From: Sulfitobacter sp. D7
GTDB lineage: Bacteria > Pseudomonadota > Alphaproteobacteria > Rhodobacterales > Rhodobacteraceae
Reading direction: 5' to 3'
Assembly: GCF_003611275.1 (NCBI RefSeq)
Contig: NZ_CP020694.1
Location: 868,001 to 932,000, forward strand
DNA length: 64,000 bases
Below the pieces are notes generated by a model that did not search any database, had not been told where the DNA came from, and was given only the letters and a program-made list of their open reading frames with translations. Position 1 is the first letter of the stretch; each line of letters begins with the position of its first letter. The translations under genes and the position numbers were made by a program. Shown here one piece after another: positions 42,707 to 52,407 of this stretch.

Positions 42707-43525
42707 ATGAAATCTTTGCTGAAATCCGCGCCCCCCTCGGCGATCTTTGGGATGGTGGTGCTGGCCATCGTCGCCTTTACGGGGATATTCGCGCCCATCG
42801 TCGCGCCCTATGGCGAGACGCAGGTGGTAGGCGATGCCTATTTGCCATGGACTGCGGCGCATCCGCTGGGCACCGACAATCTGGGCCGCGATATGCTGTC
42901 GCGCATGATCTTTGGCGCGCGCAATACGGTCGGGCTGGCGCTGCTGACGACGGCTATTTCCTTTTCGGTCGGGTCGACGCTGGGGATGCTGGCCGCGCTC
43001 AAAGGCGGCTGGCTGGACGAAGTCCTGTCGCGCTTGGTCGATGTGCTGATGGCCGTGCCGCCGTTGATCTTGGCGCTGATGCTCTTGGCCATCGTCGGCC
43101 CGTCGATCCCGAATATGGTCGGGGTGATCGCGGTGATCTATGTGGCGCCGGTCTACCGGCTGTCGCGGGCTGCGGCGATGAATGTGGTCGGCCTTGATTT
43201 CGTCGAAGCCGCAAGGCTGCGCGGAGAGCGCACGCCATGGTTGCTACGGCGCGAGATTCTGCCCAACATCTGGTCGACCCTGATCGCCGAGTTTGGGGTG
43301 CGCTTTTGTTTTGTGTTCCTCTTTATCGCGGCGCTGTCCTTTCTTGGCATCGGGATCCAGCCACCCACGGCGGACTGGGGGTCGATGGTAAAGGAAAACG
43401 CCACCTTGATCAGTTTCGGGGATATCACCCCGCTGATCCCGGCGGCGGCCATCGCCTTGCTGACCGTTGCGATCAACCTGATCGTCGATTGGATGCTGCA
43501 CCGCGCCAGCGGTCTGAAAAGTTAA
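42707..43525 (+). CDS. ABC transporter permease, DppC type
   Basis: A 272-residue permease partner of the DppB-type protein. It shows the DppC features HPLGTDNLGRDMLSRMIFGA and the ATPase contact loop ARLRGERTPWLLRREILPN, with FLGIGIQPPTADWGSM after it. Starts two bases after the previous stop, so it is translationally coupled. The fused ATPase follows in 18 bp. Confidence 0.93.
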   Translation: MKSLLKSAPPSAIFGMVVLAIVAFTGIFAPIVAPYGETQVVGDAYLPWTAAHPLGTDNLGRDMLSRMIFGARNTVGLALLTTAISFSVGSTLGMLAALKGGWLDEVLSRLVDVLMAVPPLILALMLLAIVGPSIPNMVGVIAVIYVAPVYRLSRAAAMNVVGLDFVEAARLRGERTPWLLRREILPNIWSTLIAEFGVRFCFVFLFIAALSFLGIGIQPPTADWGSMVKENATLISFGDITPLIPAAAIALLTVAINLIVDWMLHRASGLKS

Positions 43526-43543
43526 CCGAGCAGGGGCAGCCAT

Positions 43544-45160
43544 ATGGGAAATCTTCTGAACATTCGCGGTCTCCGGCTTGAGGCAGGCAGCCGCGCGCAG
43601 CCCAATGTGATTATCAAAGGGCTTGATCTGGAACTCGACCGAGGGGAGGTGCTGGGCCTTGTCGGTGAAAGCGGGGCGGGCAAAAGCTCAGCCGGGTTGG
43701 CGGCGATGGGCTATGTCCGCGACGGGGTCCGTTTCGCCGGGGGCAGCGTCGAATTCGACGGGACCGAATTGATCGGCATGGCGGGCGGGCAATTGCGCCG
43801 TCTGCACGGCAAGCGGATCGCCTATGTCGCCCAGTCCGCCGCGGCAAGCTTTAACCCTGCCAAGACGCTGATCGACCAATATACCGAAGCGCCGCGCCTG
43901 CACGGTGTCTCTGGCCGCGCGGCGGCAGAGCAGGACGCCGTCGCCCTCTACCGTCAGATGCAACTGCCCAACCCCGAAGAGATCGGCTTTCGCTATCCGC
44001 ACCAAGTGTCGGGCGGCCAGTTGCAGCGGGCGATGACGGCCATGGCCATGGCCTGCCGCCCCGACCTGATCATCTTTGACGAGCCGACGACCGCCTTGGA
44101 CGTCACCACCCAGATCGAAGTGCTGGGCGCCATCCGCGATATTGTCGAGCAATATGACACGGCGGCGATCTACATCACGCATGACCTTGCCGTGGTCAGC
44201 CAGATGGCCGACCGCATCTGCGTGATGAAAGACGGTGAGGCGGTCGAGACCGCGCCGACCAAAATCATGCTGGACGCCCCGCAAGAGGATTACACCCGGT
44301 CGCTCTGGGCCGTGCGGTCGTTTCGCCGCCCCGATGCAGAGGCCGGGGAAGCTCCGGCGCTGATCCGCTGCGAGGGGGGTTCGGCGGCCTATGGGCCGAT
44401 GACCGTGTTGGACAATCTCAACTTCACCTTTCCGCGCGGCCAGACGACGGCGGTGGTGGGGGAAAGCGGGTCGGGGAAATCCACTCTCGCGCGGGTGATC
44501 GCGGGGCTGCTGCCCCCCGCCTCGGGGCAGTTTTTCTGGAACGACGCGCCGCTGGAACCGCGATTGGCCAAACGCGGGGCCGAGACGCTGCGCAATATCC
44601 AGATGATCTATCAATCGGCGGATACCTCGCTGAACCCGCGCCACAATATCCGCGAGATTTTGTCCCGCCCGGTGCGCAAGTTCACGGGCCGCAAGGGCCG
44701 GGTGCTTCGGGCGCGGGTGGAGGAACTGATGGATCTGGTCGACCTCGACCGCGCCTTTCTTGATCGCAAACCCAGCGAGCTTTCCGGCGGTCAGAAGCAG
44801 CGCGTTGGCATCGCCCGCGCGCTGGCCGCCGAGCCTGAATTCATCATCTGCGACGAGGTCACCAGTGCGCTCGATCAACTGGTGGCCGAGGGGATCTTGC
44901 GGCTGCTGGTGCGTTTGCAAACCGAGCTGGACCTGACCTTTATGTTTATCACCCATGACTTGGCCACGGTTGAGGCGATTGCCCATAAGGTGATCGTGCT
45001 CAAGAACGGCCAGATCGTCGAACAGGGTGGGCGCGATGAGATCTTCGGCGCGCCAAAGCAGGCCTATACCAAACGGTTGCTGACATCGGTGCCGCAGATG
45101 GATCCGGAATGGCTGACCGAGGCCCGCGCGCGGGAGCGGTCCTTGCGCGAGGCGGAGTAG
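43544..45160 (+). CDS. ABC transporter ATP-binding protein, DppD-DppF fusion
   Basis: One 538-residue chain carries both ATPase domains of a peptide-type importer. Walker A motifs are GESGAGKSS and GESGSGKST, signature loops VSGGQLQRA and LSGGQKQRV, Walker [12 protein letters not shown] and [11 protein letters not shown]. The second domain keeps Thr-Ser rather than Pro-Thr after its Walker B Glu. Fusion removes the need for two subunits. The gene ends 12 bp from the convergent class III PLP enzyme. Confidence 0.95.
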   Translation: MGNLLNIRGLRLEAGSRAQPNVIIKGLDLELDRGEVLGLVGESGAGKSSAGLAAMGYVRDGVRFAGGSVEFDGTELIGMAGGQLRRLHGKRIAYVAQSAAASFNPAKTLIDQYTEAPRLHGVSGRAAAEQDAVALYRQMQLPNPEEIGFRYPHQVSGGQLQRAMTAMAMACRPDLIIFDEPTTALDVTTQIEVLGAIRDIVEQYDTAAIYITHDLAVVSQMADRICVMKDGEAVETAPTKIMLDAPQEDYTRSLWAVRSFRRPDAEAGEAPALIRCEGGSAAYGPMTVLDNLNFTFPRGQTTAVVGESGSGKSTLARVIAGLLPPASGQFFWNDAPLEPRLAKRGAETLRNIQMIYQSADTSLNPRHNIREILSRPVRKFTGRKGRVLRARVEELMDLVDLDRAFLDRKPSELSGGQKQRVGIARALAAEPEFIICDEVTSALDQLVAEGILRLLVRLQTELDLTFMFITHDLATVEAIAHKVIVLKNGQIVEQGGRDEIFGAPKQAYTKRLLTSVPQMDPEWLTEARARERSLREAE

Positions 45161-45172
45161 GGCGCTGGCGGT

Positions 45173-46504
45173 TTATATACCCGCGGCGCGCGCCGCGGCA
45201 AAGGCGGCCTCTGCCACGTCGAGAAACAGAGCGGCTTCGGGCTGCTGCAACACAAGGGGCGGGCGGATCTTCAGCACATTGGCCCCCGGCCCGGTGGCGC
45301 TGATCAAGACGCCATTCTGGCGCATGTGGTTCACCACGAATTTCGCGCGGGCGGCGTCGGGGGCATTGGTCGCGCGCGAAGTGACGCATTCAACGGCCAG
45401 AAACAGCCCCGCGCCGCGCACATGGCCGATCTCGGGGTAACGCGCCGCGATATCCTGCAGGCCGTTCTTGAGGGCCCCGCCGACCGTGGCAGCATTGTTC
45501 TGCAACCCTTCATCCGCGATCACGTCGAGCACGGCCATGCCCGCGGCGGCGGCCACGGGGTTGCCGCCAAAGGTGTTAAAATAGCGTGCCTTTTCGCCAA
45601 ATTCTTGCACCAGCTCTGGCCGCATCGCGGTGCCGGAAAGGGGGAAGCCATTGCCCATCGGCTTGCCCATCGTGACCATGTCAGGCACCAGCCCGTGGCG
45701 CTGGAACCCCCAGAAGGCATCGCCGGTGCGGGCAAAGCCAGGCTGCACTTCGTCAGCGATGAAAAGCCCCCCCTCGGCGCGGATCAGATCGACCGCCGGT
45801 TGCAGGAACCCCGCCGGATCGGGGTGCAGCCCGTCGCTGGAAAAGATCGTATCGACGATGAAGGCCGCAGGCTCGATCCCATCGGCGCGCATCTCGGCAA
45901 TCGCTTGGGCCAGATCGGCGGCGAGTTTCGCGCCCTGCTGCGCCTCGGGGATGCGGAGCGTGTCGGGCGCGTCGATCAGACGGATGCGCGGGCTGCGCGG
46001 GGTGAAATCGCCCAAGGATGGGGACAGTTCCGCCACCGCCTCGGTCAGCCCATGATAGGCAAGGCGGGTGACGATGATCCCTTCGCGCCGGGTATAGCTG
46101 CGGGCGATGCGCAGGGCGATGTCATTCGCCTCGGACCCGGTGCAGGTGAACATCACATGGCCGAGTGCGTCGGGCATTGTGGCGAGCAGCCGTTCGGCGT
46201 AAGTCACCACGTTTTCATGCAGATAGCGGGTGTGGGTGTTCAGCACGCCCAACTGCTGAGTAATCGCCTCAACCACGCGCGGGTGGCAGTGACCGACCGA
46301 GGCGACGTTGTTATAGGCATCAAGGTATTTGCGCCCGTCCTTGTCCCACAGCCAGACGCCTTCGCTGCGCTCAATGTGCAGCGGTTGGTCGTAAAACAGC
46401 CGGTAGGCGGGGCCGAGCGCCTTGGCACGGCGGTCGATCAGGGCGCGGTCGTCCGGGCTGAGGGCCTCGGCTTGGGCGCTGTCATAGGCATTGATCATGG
46501 TCAT
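45173..46504 (-). CDS. Class III PLP enzyme, candidate amino-alcohol phosphate phospho-lyase
   Basis: A 443-residue class III aminotransferase-fold enzyme with PLP lysine K281 in [14 protein letters not shown], cofactor Asp D251 in [13 protein letters not shown], and [12 protein letters not shown]. The sequence style ([49 protein letters not shown]) is that of ethanolamine-phosphate and 5-phosphohydroxylysine phospho-lyases rather than true transaminases. It directly follows a kinase gene (3-bp gap), matching that two-step chemistry: phosphorylate an alcohol, then eliminate phosphate and ammonia to an aldehyde. It is last in a five-gene operon. A plain aminotransferase remains possible. Confidence 0.85.
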   Translation of the reverse strand: MTMINAYDSAQAEALSPDDRALIDRRAKALGPAYRLFYDQPLHIERSEGVWLWDKDGRKYLDAYNNVASVGHCHPRVVEAITQQLGVLNTHTRYLHENVVTYAERLLATMPDALGHVMFTCTGSEANDIALRIARSYTRREGIIVTRLAYHGLTEAVAELSPSLGDFTPRSPRIRLIDAPDTLRIPEAQQGAKLAADLAQAIAEMRADGIEPAAFIVDTIFSSDGLHPDPAGFLQPAVDLIRAEGGLFIADEVQPGFARTGDAFWGFQRHGLVPDMVTMGKPMGNGFPLSGTAMRPELVQEFGEKARYFNTFGGNPVAAAAGMAVLDVIADEGLQNNAATVGGALKNGLQDIAARYPEIGHVRGAGLFLAVECVTSRATNAPDAARAKFVVNHMRQNGVLISATGPGANVLKIRPPLVLQQPEAALFLDVAEAAFAAARAAGI

Positions 46505-46507
46505 CGG

Positions 46508-47620
46508 TCACTCCGTTCCCGCCGCACGGTGCAGGGCTTTGATCGCGGCGGCGTCGCCAATTTGGTCGAGTGCTGCCAGCCCGCGTTGCGAGGCGGCGGC
46601 GTTGCGCAGGATATAGGGGGCGTTGTCGGGATAGCGCCGGGCGCGGGAAGCGCCGATTGCCAAGGTGGTGGCATGGCGCAGGCGGATCAGACTGGGCAGA
46701 AGCGCGATTTCCTCGGCCTCCAGCGGCAGCCGTGCGGCAAAGCCCGCGACCATCTCGCAGACGTTTTGTAGCGGCTCAGCGCCTTGGCCGAGTTGATAGG
46801 AGCAAGCCACCGCCAGATCGCAGGCCAGCGGCGTATGCACCATGTCACCGAAATCAATCAGCCCGACGGGATGCCGGGCCTCCGGCCCATCGACCAGAAT
46901 ATTGTGCGGATTGAAGTCGTTATGAACGACCTGTGCCCGCAGATGTGGAAGCTGGGGCGCGACTTCTGCATCAAAGTGATCGAGGGTTCGCCCCAGTTGG
47001 GCGCGCAGGGCGGCGTCTTGCACATCCGCCAGCAGCGGGCGCAGATGGCCCGCCTGTTTGATGTCCCACTGCAGGAAATGCCCCCCCGCCGGATGGAAAA
47101 AACCGCGCAGACCAAGGGTGACCCGCGCGTGAAAATCCCCCAAGGCGCGGTGCAGGCCGGGGCGCGGCGTGGCATTGCTGAGGACAGTGCCGCCAAGGAA
47201 GGTCATGAGCCGCACGACATGGGGCTGACCGTCAGCCGCTGTGGCAACCTCGGCCGCCTTGCCATTGAGGCTGGCGCAGATGCGCTGCACCGGCAGATCG
47301 GGATCAGCAGAGGCCAGATGCATCAGGGCTGCGGTCTGCATATCGGTCACGGCACGCTCTTCGGCGGCATTGGTGATCTTCAGCAGCGCCTGTTGCCCGG
47401 TGGGCAGGGTGATCAGGAAGTTTGCATCCTTTTCCGCCGCGAGAGGCTTGATCTCACCCGACACCCCATAGCGCTGCAAGGCGACCTCAGCCGCCCGTGC
47501 CGCGTCAAAGGCGGGCGGGTCTTGCGCAAGCAGGTCGGTTTTGTTGCCGCTCTCTTCGACCAACACGCCACTCAGGAGCGGGGGCAGGCCGCCCTCAGGC
47601 GTGATCCCGACCTCGGTCAT
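46508..47620 (-). CDS. APH-fold kinase, hydroxylysine-kinase-like
   Basis: A 370-residue small-molecule kinase of the aminoglycoside phosphotransferase fold. The catalytic loop is VVHNDFNPHNILV (HxDxxxxN) and the Mg motif is LIDFGDMVHTPLACDLA. The ATP-side lysine is in QALLKITNAA. ATG 47620 overlaps the deacylase stop by ATGA, so the longer frame to 47749 is discarded. Fused or adjacent kinase and class III phospho-lyase genes are known for hydroxylysine breakdown, so a hydroxy-amino-acid or amino-alcohol kinase is the best guess. Homoserine- or choline-kinase-like roles cannot be excluded. Confidence 0.82.
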   Translation of the reverse strand: MTEVGITPEGGLPPLLSGVLVEESGNKTDLLAQDPPAFDAARAAEVALQRYGVSGEIKPLAAEKDANFLITLPTGQQALLKITNAAEERAVTDMQTAALMHLASADPDLPVQRICASLNGKAAEVATAADGQPHVVRLMTFLGGTVLSNATPRPGLHRALGDFHARVTLGLRGFFHPAGGHFLQWDIKQAGHLRPLLADVQDAALRAQLGRTLDHFDAEVAPQLPHLRAQVVHNDFNPHNILVDGPEARHPVGLIDFGDMVHTPLACDLAVACSYQLGQGAEPLQNVCEMVAGFAARLPLEAEEIALLPSLIRLRHATTLAIGASRARRYPDNAPYILRNAAASQRGLAALDQIGDAAAIKALHRAAGTE

Positions 47621-48906
47621 GGAGTGATGTCCTCGGTCCCGCACCATTCGGCGATAAACAGCGCCATGGCTTGGGTAATTTTCTTGACCGAACTCAGGCT
47701 GACGGACTCGTTGATCCCGTGGATGTTGCGCGACTTCGGCCCGTAACAAAGCGCCGGTATCTTGTTATACAGCGCATAGACCCGTGTATCGAGATAGCCC
47801 GCCGTCATGAAAGACTGCAGCGGCGCGCCGATGGCGTCTTCGTGGGCGCGTTCCAGCACCGCTTCGGCCTCGCTGCCCGGCTCCAGCACATAGCCTTCGG
47901 CGTGAAAGCCGTTAAAGACCACTTCGGGCGGGTTGTTGGACAGGAAGTTGTCGGTCTGGGCAAAGGCTTTGACCCGCTCGGTAATCTCGCGCGCGGCATC
48001 CTCGGCGCTTCGGCCCGGATAGATGGAAACGCGGCAATCGATATTGCACCATGACGGCACCGATGACGCCCAATCGCCGCCTTCAATCTTGCCGATGTTG
48101 AGGTTGATCGGATGGGCTTCGTCTTCAAAATGCGGGTGGTCGCCTTTCTCGGCGTTCCAGTCCTCCTCCATCTCACGCAGGGCGGTCATCACGCGCGTGG
48201 CCGCGTCGATGGCGTTGGCGCCTTCGCCCATCTCGCGCACATGGACGGGTACGCCGCGCACCTGCACCTGAAACCAGATGACGCCGGTATTGGCGCGCAC
48301 CAACATCTCTTCTTCCGGCTCGGGGATGAAAACCGCATCTGCGGTGTAGCCTTGCAGGAAAGTCTGCAGGGCGCCGTTGCCGGTGGATTCCTCCTCGACC
48401 ACGGACTGCACATAGACGGTCGCCGCTGGTTGCAGCCCAATGCGGCGCAGCGCGTCTAGGGCAAAGATATTCGCCGCAGCACCCGCCTTCATATCGCCTG
48501 CGCCCCGGCCATACATCCAGTCGCCGTCGATCTTGGCCGAGTAGGGCGGATCATCCCACATGTCGTGCAGCCCTTCGGGCACCACGTCGAGATGCGATTG
48601 CAGGATCAGCGAGCGGCCCGCCTCATCGCGCGGGCGGTGGATGCCCACGACGATGGGGGCGTCGGAGTGATCGTCAGAGTATTTCGAGCCGCCGGGGTGC
48701 GCCTCAATCGCGGCGCGGTCCATCTTGAAACGGTCCATCGCGTAGCCACGGCTTTGCAGGTTGCGAAACAGCAGGTCTTGGATCGCATGTTCATGGCCGC
48801 GCAGCGAAGGGGTCTGCACGAGTTGTTGGGTAAAGCTCACTTGCTCAGCGAAGCCATCTTCGACAGCCTGAAGGATGCGGGATTTCAGATCAGGATCGAG
48901 GGTCAT
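47617..48906 (-). CDS. M20 family deacylase (ArgE/DapE type)
   Basis: A 429-residue metallopeptidase-family deacylase. Metal-ligand motifs are QSHLDVVPEG, GRGAGDMKAG, VVEEESTGNGAL, and HGINESVSL near the C-terminus; a dimerisation domain lies between. Family members remove acyl groups from N-acyl amino acids or cleave dipeptides. In this operon it may deacylate the imported substrate before phosphorylation. It lies 19 bp after the TPP enzyme and overlaps the kinase by 4 nt. Confidence 0.9.
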   Translation of the reverse strand: MTLDPDLKSRILQAVEDGFAEQVSFTQQLVQTPSLRGHEHAIQDLLFRNLQSRGYAMDRFKMDRAAIEAHPGGSKYSDDHSDAPIVVGIHRPRDEAGRSLILQSHLDVVPEGLHDMWDDPPYSAKIDGDWMYGRGAGDMKAGAAANIFALDALRRIGLQPAATVYVQSVVEEESTGNGALQTFLQGYTADAVFIPEPEEEMLVRANTGVIWFQVQVRGVPVHVREMGEGANAIDAATRVMTALREMEEDWNAEKGDHPHFEDEAHPINLNIGKIEGGDWASSVPSWCNIDCRVSIYPGRSAEDAAREITERVKAFAQTDNFLSNNPPEVVFNGFHAEGYVLEPGSEAEAVLERAHEDAIGAPLQSFMTAGYLDTRVYALYNKIPALCYGPKSRNIHGINESVSLSSVKKITQAMALFIAEWCGTEDITP

Positions 48907-48925
48907 GTCGTGTCCTTTCGGTGGG

Positions 48926-50488
48926 TTACAGCATCGCTTCGATGAGGAAGGGGCCGGGTTCTTTCGCCGCGTCTTCGATGGCGCGCATCAGCTCGGTCAC
49001 GTCTTCGACCCGTTTGCCCGGCACGCCCATGCCCTTGGCCATGGCGACGAAATCCAGTTGCGGACGGTCGAGGTTCAGCATGCTCAGCGCCTCGGGGCCG
49101 GGCTGCGCGCCGACGTTGTGCAATTCGCCCTTGAGGATCTCATAGGACTGGTTGGCGAGGATGATCGTGGTGACGTTGGAGTTCTCGCGCGCTTGGGTCC
49201 AGAGTCCTTGGATGGTGTACATGGCCGAGCCATCTGCCTGCAGCGTGATGACCGGACGGTCGGGGCAGGCGATGGCCGCTCCGGCAGAAAGCGGGATACC
49301 GATGCCGATGGACCCGCCGGTCAGGGCCAGCCACGTGTTCGGCGCCGCACTGTCGCCCGCGGGGAAGGTGGCTCCGCCGGAGGAGACGGCTTCATCCACC
49401 ACAATCGCATCTTCGGGCAATGCGTTCGCCAAGGCCGCGCCGAGGTTTTGCAGGGTGATGCCGCCTGCCTGCGGTGCGGCGGGTCGTTCGTGGTCGCGCG
49501 GGGTGGCGGGTTTCGCGCCGATGCGGTCTGCGAGTGCGGCCAAAGCCGTGGAGCCGTCCGCATCGACGGCGGCCAATGTGACGGTGTGGCAATCGACCGG
49601 CAGCAGCAGGCTCGGCTTGCCGGGATAGGCAAAGAAGGCCACGGGGGGCGGCGTCTCAATCAGGATCGCGCGGCTGTAGGGGGCAAGGCATTCAAGGGCC
49701 GCGTTGATCGGGTAGGGGACTTTGTTGATCGCAAAGCGGCCCTGTCCGCGCTCCATCCGGCGGTTCGAGGTGGGCGCGAGGATGTCGGCCCCGGTCTTTT
49801 CTGCGATGCCGTGCAGTAGGGCCATCGCTTCTTGGCTTTCCAGCACCGCGCTGCCGACCAGCAGCACGGTTTTCTCACCGCTCTCCAAAGCGTTGATCGC
49901 GGCATCTAGCGCGCGTTCATCCAGCGGGGCAGGGGCAGCGGGGGCCACGGCCTCGGCCATCTTGCCGCCCGCGTCCCAGCCGATGTCCGCAGGGGCGATC
50001 AGTGTGGCGACCTTGCCGGGCTTGCTTTGCGCCACGGCGAGGGCGGTCATCGCATCCGCCGCAAAGCTGCCAGCATCCCGGCCCGAACGCACCCAATCGC
50101 TGAAGGGCGCACAGGCGCCTTCGACATCTGCCGAGAGGGGCGCGTCATACTTTTGGTGCCGCAGCGCGTGGTCGCCCACAAGGTTCACCATCGGCACCCG
50201 TGCCTTGCGGGCGTTGTGCAGGTTGGCGGCGGCGTTGGCAAAACCGGGCGCGAGGTGCAGCAGGGTCACTGCCGGTTTCCCGGCCATGCGCGCATAGCCA
50301 TCGGCGGCACCGGTCACCACGCCTTCGAACAGGCCCAAGACGCAGCGCATCAGTTTGGTCCGGTCCAGCGCGTCGACAAACTGCATCTCGGAGGTGCCGG
50401 GATTGGCGAAACAGACCTCCACCCCGCCCGCGTGCAGGCTGCGGACAACGCTTTCAGCGCCATTCATCTCTTTGGGTGTCTTGCTCAT
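48926..50488 (-). CDS. TPP-dependent enzyme, acetolactate synthase/benzoylformate decarboxylase-like
   Basis: A 520-residue thiamine-diphosphate enzyme with the three usual domains. The cofactor-activating glutamate is in LFEGVVTGAADGYARM, and the Mg-TPP motif reads LQADGSAMYTIQGLW ... IILANQSY; the family norm GDGS ... NN is changed to ADGS ... NQ, seen in some decarboxylase-like members. It is too small a clue to name a substrate: acetolactate synthase is a generic annotation and no regulatory subunit is present. It might decarboxylate a 2-oxo acid formed in the pathway. Start overlaps the HDAC-like stop by ATGA. Confidence 0.85.
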   Translation of the reverse strand: MSKTPKEMNGAESVVRSLHAGGVEVCFANPGTSEMQFVDALDRTKLMRCVLGLFEGVVTGAADGYARMAGKPAVTLLHLAPGFANAAANLHNARKARVPMVNLVGDHALRHQKYDAPLSADVEGACAPFSDWVRSGRDAGSFAADAMTALAVAQSKPGKVATLIAPADIGWDAGGKMAEAVAPAAPAPLDERALDAAINALESGEKTVLLVGSAVLESQEAMALLHGIAEKTGADILAPTSNRRMERGQGRFAINKVPYPINAALECLAPYSRAILIETPPPVAFFAYPGKPSLLLPVDCHTVTLAAVDADGSTALAALADRIGAKPATPRDHERPAAPQAGGITLQNLGAALANALPEDAIVVDEAVSSGGATFPAGDSAAPNTWLALTGGSIGIGIPLSAGAAIACPDRPVITLQADGSAMYTIQGLWTQARENSNVTTIILANQSYEILKGELHNVGAQPGPEALSMLNLDRPQLDFVAMAKGMGVPGKRVEDVTELMRAIEDAAKEPGPFLIEAML

Positions 50489-51513
50489 GCTGTGGCCTCG
50501 CGGAATGTCGTGAGAAATGATTTTGCGTTATCGGCAAGGGAGGGGCCAAGGTAGCCGCCCTCTTGGATCAATGCTGTGGGAAGGTTGAGCGCCGCCAAGC
50601 GCCGCGCCATTTCGGCAAAGCCGTCGGGGTAGACGTTTACGGCGGCCAGCGGATCATCGGCGGCCATGTCAAAACCCAGTGAGACCACGAGCGCCTCGGC
50701 TCCGAAATCACGGATCGCGGCGATGCCTTTGTCGAGCAAGGCCAGCACGTCATCTTGGCTCGCGCCCTGTTCCAGCAGCAGGTTCAGCGATTTGCCCGCC
50801 CCGTCGCCTTCGCCCGTTTCATCCGCATGGCCAAGGTAGAAGGTGGGGTAGGTGGCCGGGTCGGGGTGCAGCGAGCAGAAGAAGATGTCGCCGCGTTCAT
50901 AGAGGATGTCGAGCGAGCCATTGCCGGTGTGCACGTCGATATCGATCAGTGCGACCTTTTTGTAGGTCTGGGTCAGATGCTCCGCCGCAATGCAGGCGTT
51001 GTTGAAAAAGCAAAACCCGTTCGCGCAATCGCGCATCGCGTGGTGGCCGGGCGGACGGCAAAGCGCATAGGCGGCGCGGGCACCGGCCGCCACGGTCTCG
51101 GCGGCCTCCACGGCGGTTTGGGCCGACCAATAGGCCGCGTCCCATGACCCTTCGGTCAGCGGGGTCGATGTGTCGGTCATCCACCAGCCCAACTGGCCGT
51201 GAATGTCTTTGGGTTCTTTGCCGCGCCGCACGCCGGGGTGCATGGTGGGAATGGCCAGCGCCTCTGGCCCCGCGCTTTCGACGAAGCGGGCATGGGCGTC
51301 GGGCAGGAAATCAACGTAATCGGGGTTGTGCACCGCCTTGATCGGGGCAAGCCCGTGGTCGTGGGGTTTGGCAATCTCAAACCCTTCGCCGATTAACATA
51401 TCGCGTAGAATTTCAGCACGTTGTGGCTGTTCTTGATGCGGCATGGCCGCGCCGCGCCGAAAGTAGTGGGTCGGTGCGTGGCCAAGCTGGCGTTCGTCGA
51501 AAAAGACTTTCAT
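50485..51513 (-). CDS. Histone deacetylase / acetylpolyamine amidohydrolase family protein
   Basis: A 342-residue zinc amidohydrolase. His pair H157-H158 in RPPGHHAM, zinc ligands D193 and H195 in DIDVHTGNGS, and a third Asp in GFDMAADDPLA match acetylpolyamine amidohydrolases, which remove acetyl groups from polyamines in the cytoplasm. The second His of the usual DxHHGNG is Thr here. The ATG at 51513 follows AGGGA. It is the first gene of the operon and faces the GntR gene across a 123-bp gap holding a perfect palindrome. Acyl-amine hydrolysis is likely; the actual substrate is not known. Confidence 0.9.
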   Translation of the reverse strand: MKVFFDERQLGHAPTHYFRRGAAMPHQEQPQRAEILRDMLIGEGFEIAKPHDHGLAPIKAVHNPDYVDFLPDAHARFVESAGPEALAIPTMHPGVRRGKEPKDIHGQLGWWMTDTSTPLTEGSWDAAYWSAQTAVEAAETVAAGARAAYALCRPPGHHAMRDCANGFCFFNNACIAAEHLTQTYKKVALIDIDVHTGNGSLDILYERGDIFFCSLHPDPATYPTFYLGHADETGEGDGAGKSLNLLLEQGASQDDVLALLDKGIAAIRDFGAEALVVSLGFDMAADDPLAAVNVYPDGFAEMARRLAALNLPTALIQEGGYLGPSLADNAKSFLTTFREATA

Positions 51514-51581
51514 CACAATCCCTGTGGTCTGATGTCGCTGCGGCGGAGCATTGCAGTTTTAATTTGCAGGCTCAATAGAAA

Positions 51582-51598
51582 TGATGCATCATGCATCA
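51582..51598. promoter_or_regulatory. Perfect palindrome, candidate GntR/FCD operator
   Basis: TGATGCAT-C-ATGCATCA is a perfect 17-bp palindrome with a single central base, 39 bp before the GntR start and 69 bp before the divergent catabolic operon. FCD-type GntR regulators bind short ATGCAT-like or TNGTNNNACNA palindromes, so it is a good candidate for dual control. Confidence 0.7.
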
Positions 51599-51636
51599 AA
51601 ACGGGCGACGGTTTGGTCGGTAAGGACGAGGGCGCG

Positions 51637-52296
51637 ATGGCCGAGATCAGTCAAGTTTCATTGGGCGATGCGATCTATGATCGGGTCTGTCAGGACTTGG
51701 TGGAAGGCAAGCTGCGCCCGAATGAAAAGGTCACCATTCGCGGGTTGGCTGAGCGGTTGGGCACCAGTTCGACGCCAGTGCGCGACGCGGTGCAGCGGCT
51801 CTTGCGGGATGAGGCTTTGATCCAGCGCAGCATGCGCGACGTGCGCGTGCCGGTGCTGACAGAGGCGCAGTATCTTGAGATCGCAAGCATCCGGCGCGAG
51901 TTGGAGGGGTTCGCCGCAGGCCGCGCCGCCGAGATGGTGGGCCCCAAGGAAATCCGCCGCCTGAAAAAGATCGTGGAGCGGAATGAGGCCGCAGCCGTGG
52001 CCGGGCGTTGGCCGCAAGCGGTCAAGTACAATCAGGAGTTCCACTTTGCATTGGTGGAGGCGGCTGAGATGCCGATCCTGCTGGCGATACTCAGCGGGCT
52101 GTGGCTGCGCATGGGGCCGCTGATTGCCGGGTACTATGCGCGGGAGCAACTGGGGCTGGTCCGGCATCATCAGGCGATCATTGCCGCCTGTGAAAGTCGC
52201 GATCCTGCGGCGGCTGCCGCGGAGATGCGCGCAGACATAGATGACGCAAAGGAGGGGATCATCAGATACATCCAATCGTTCACCATAGACGAATGA
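51637..52296 (+). CDS. GntR family regulator with FCD domain
   Basis: A 219-residue regulator. The N-terminal winged helix-turn-helix covers about residues 8-75 (AIYDRVCQDLVEGKLRPNEK, LAERLGTSSTPVRDAVQRLL). The all-helical FCD effector domain follows, with IRRELEGFAAGRAAEM and metal-site His candidates in FHFALVEAA and RHHQAIIAA. Start ATG 51637 follows AAGGACGAGG; earlier in-frame starts lie across the palindrome. It probably represses both the five-gene operon on the minus strand and the second ABC operon downstream. The inducer is unknown. Confidence 0.92.
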   Translation: MAEISQVSLGDAIYDRVCQDLVEGKLRPNEKVTIRGLAERLGTSSTPVRDAVQRLLRDEALIQRSMRDVRVPVLTEAQYLEIASIRRELEGFAAGRAAEMVGPKEIRRLKKIVERNEAAAVAGRWPQAVKYNQEFHFALVEAAEMPILLAILSGLWLRMGPLIAGYYAREQLGLVRHHQAIIAACESRDPAAAAAEMRADIDDAKEGIIRYIQSFTIDE

Positions 52297-52407
52297 GCAA
52301 TTCAAGCGCTGCGCATCGCGCGGCCATCACCCGAGCGACTGCAAGAAGCCGACACCAGAGCGGACGCTGTCACTGGGCGAGTCAAAGCAAAACCAATGGG
52401 GATTTAC

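Noticed and set aside
43688-44986. 432-codon minus-strand frame opposite the first fused ATPase
   Set aside because: Shadow of a high-GC gene with clear Walker motifs on the plus strand; composition is Arg/His-rich and unlike a real protein.
45326-46771. 481-codon plus-strand frame opposite the class III PLP enzyme and kinase
   Set aside because: It spans two well-supported genes on the other strand and shows no domain.
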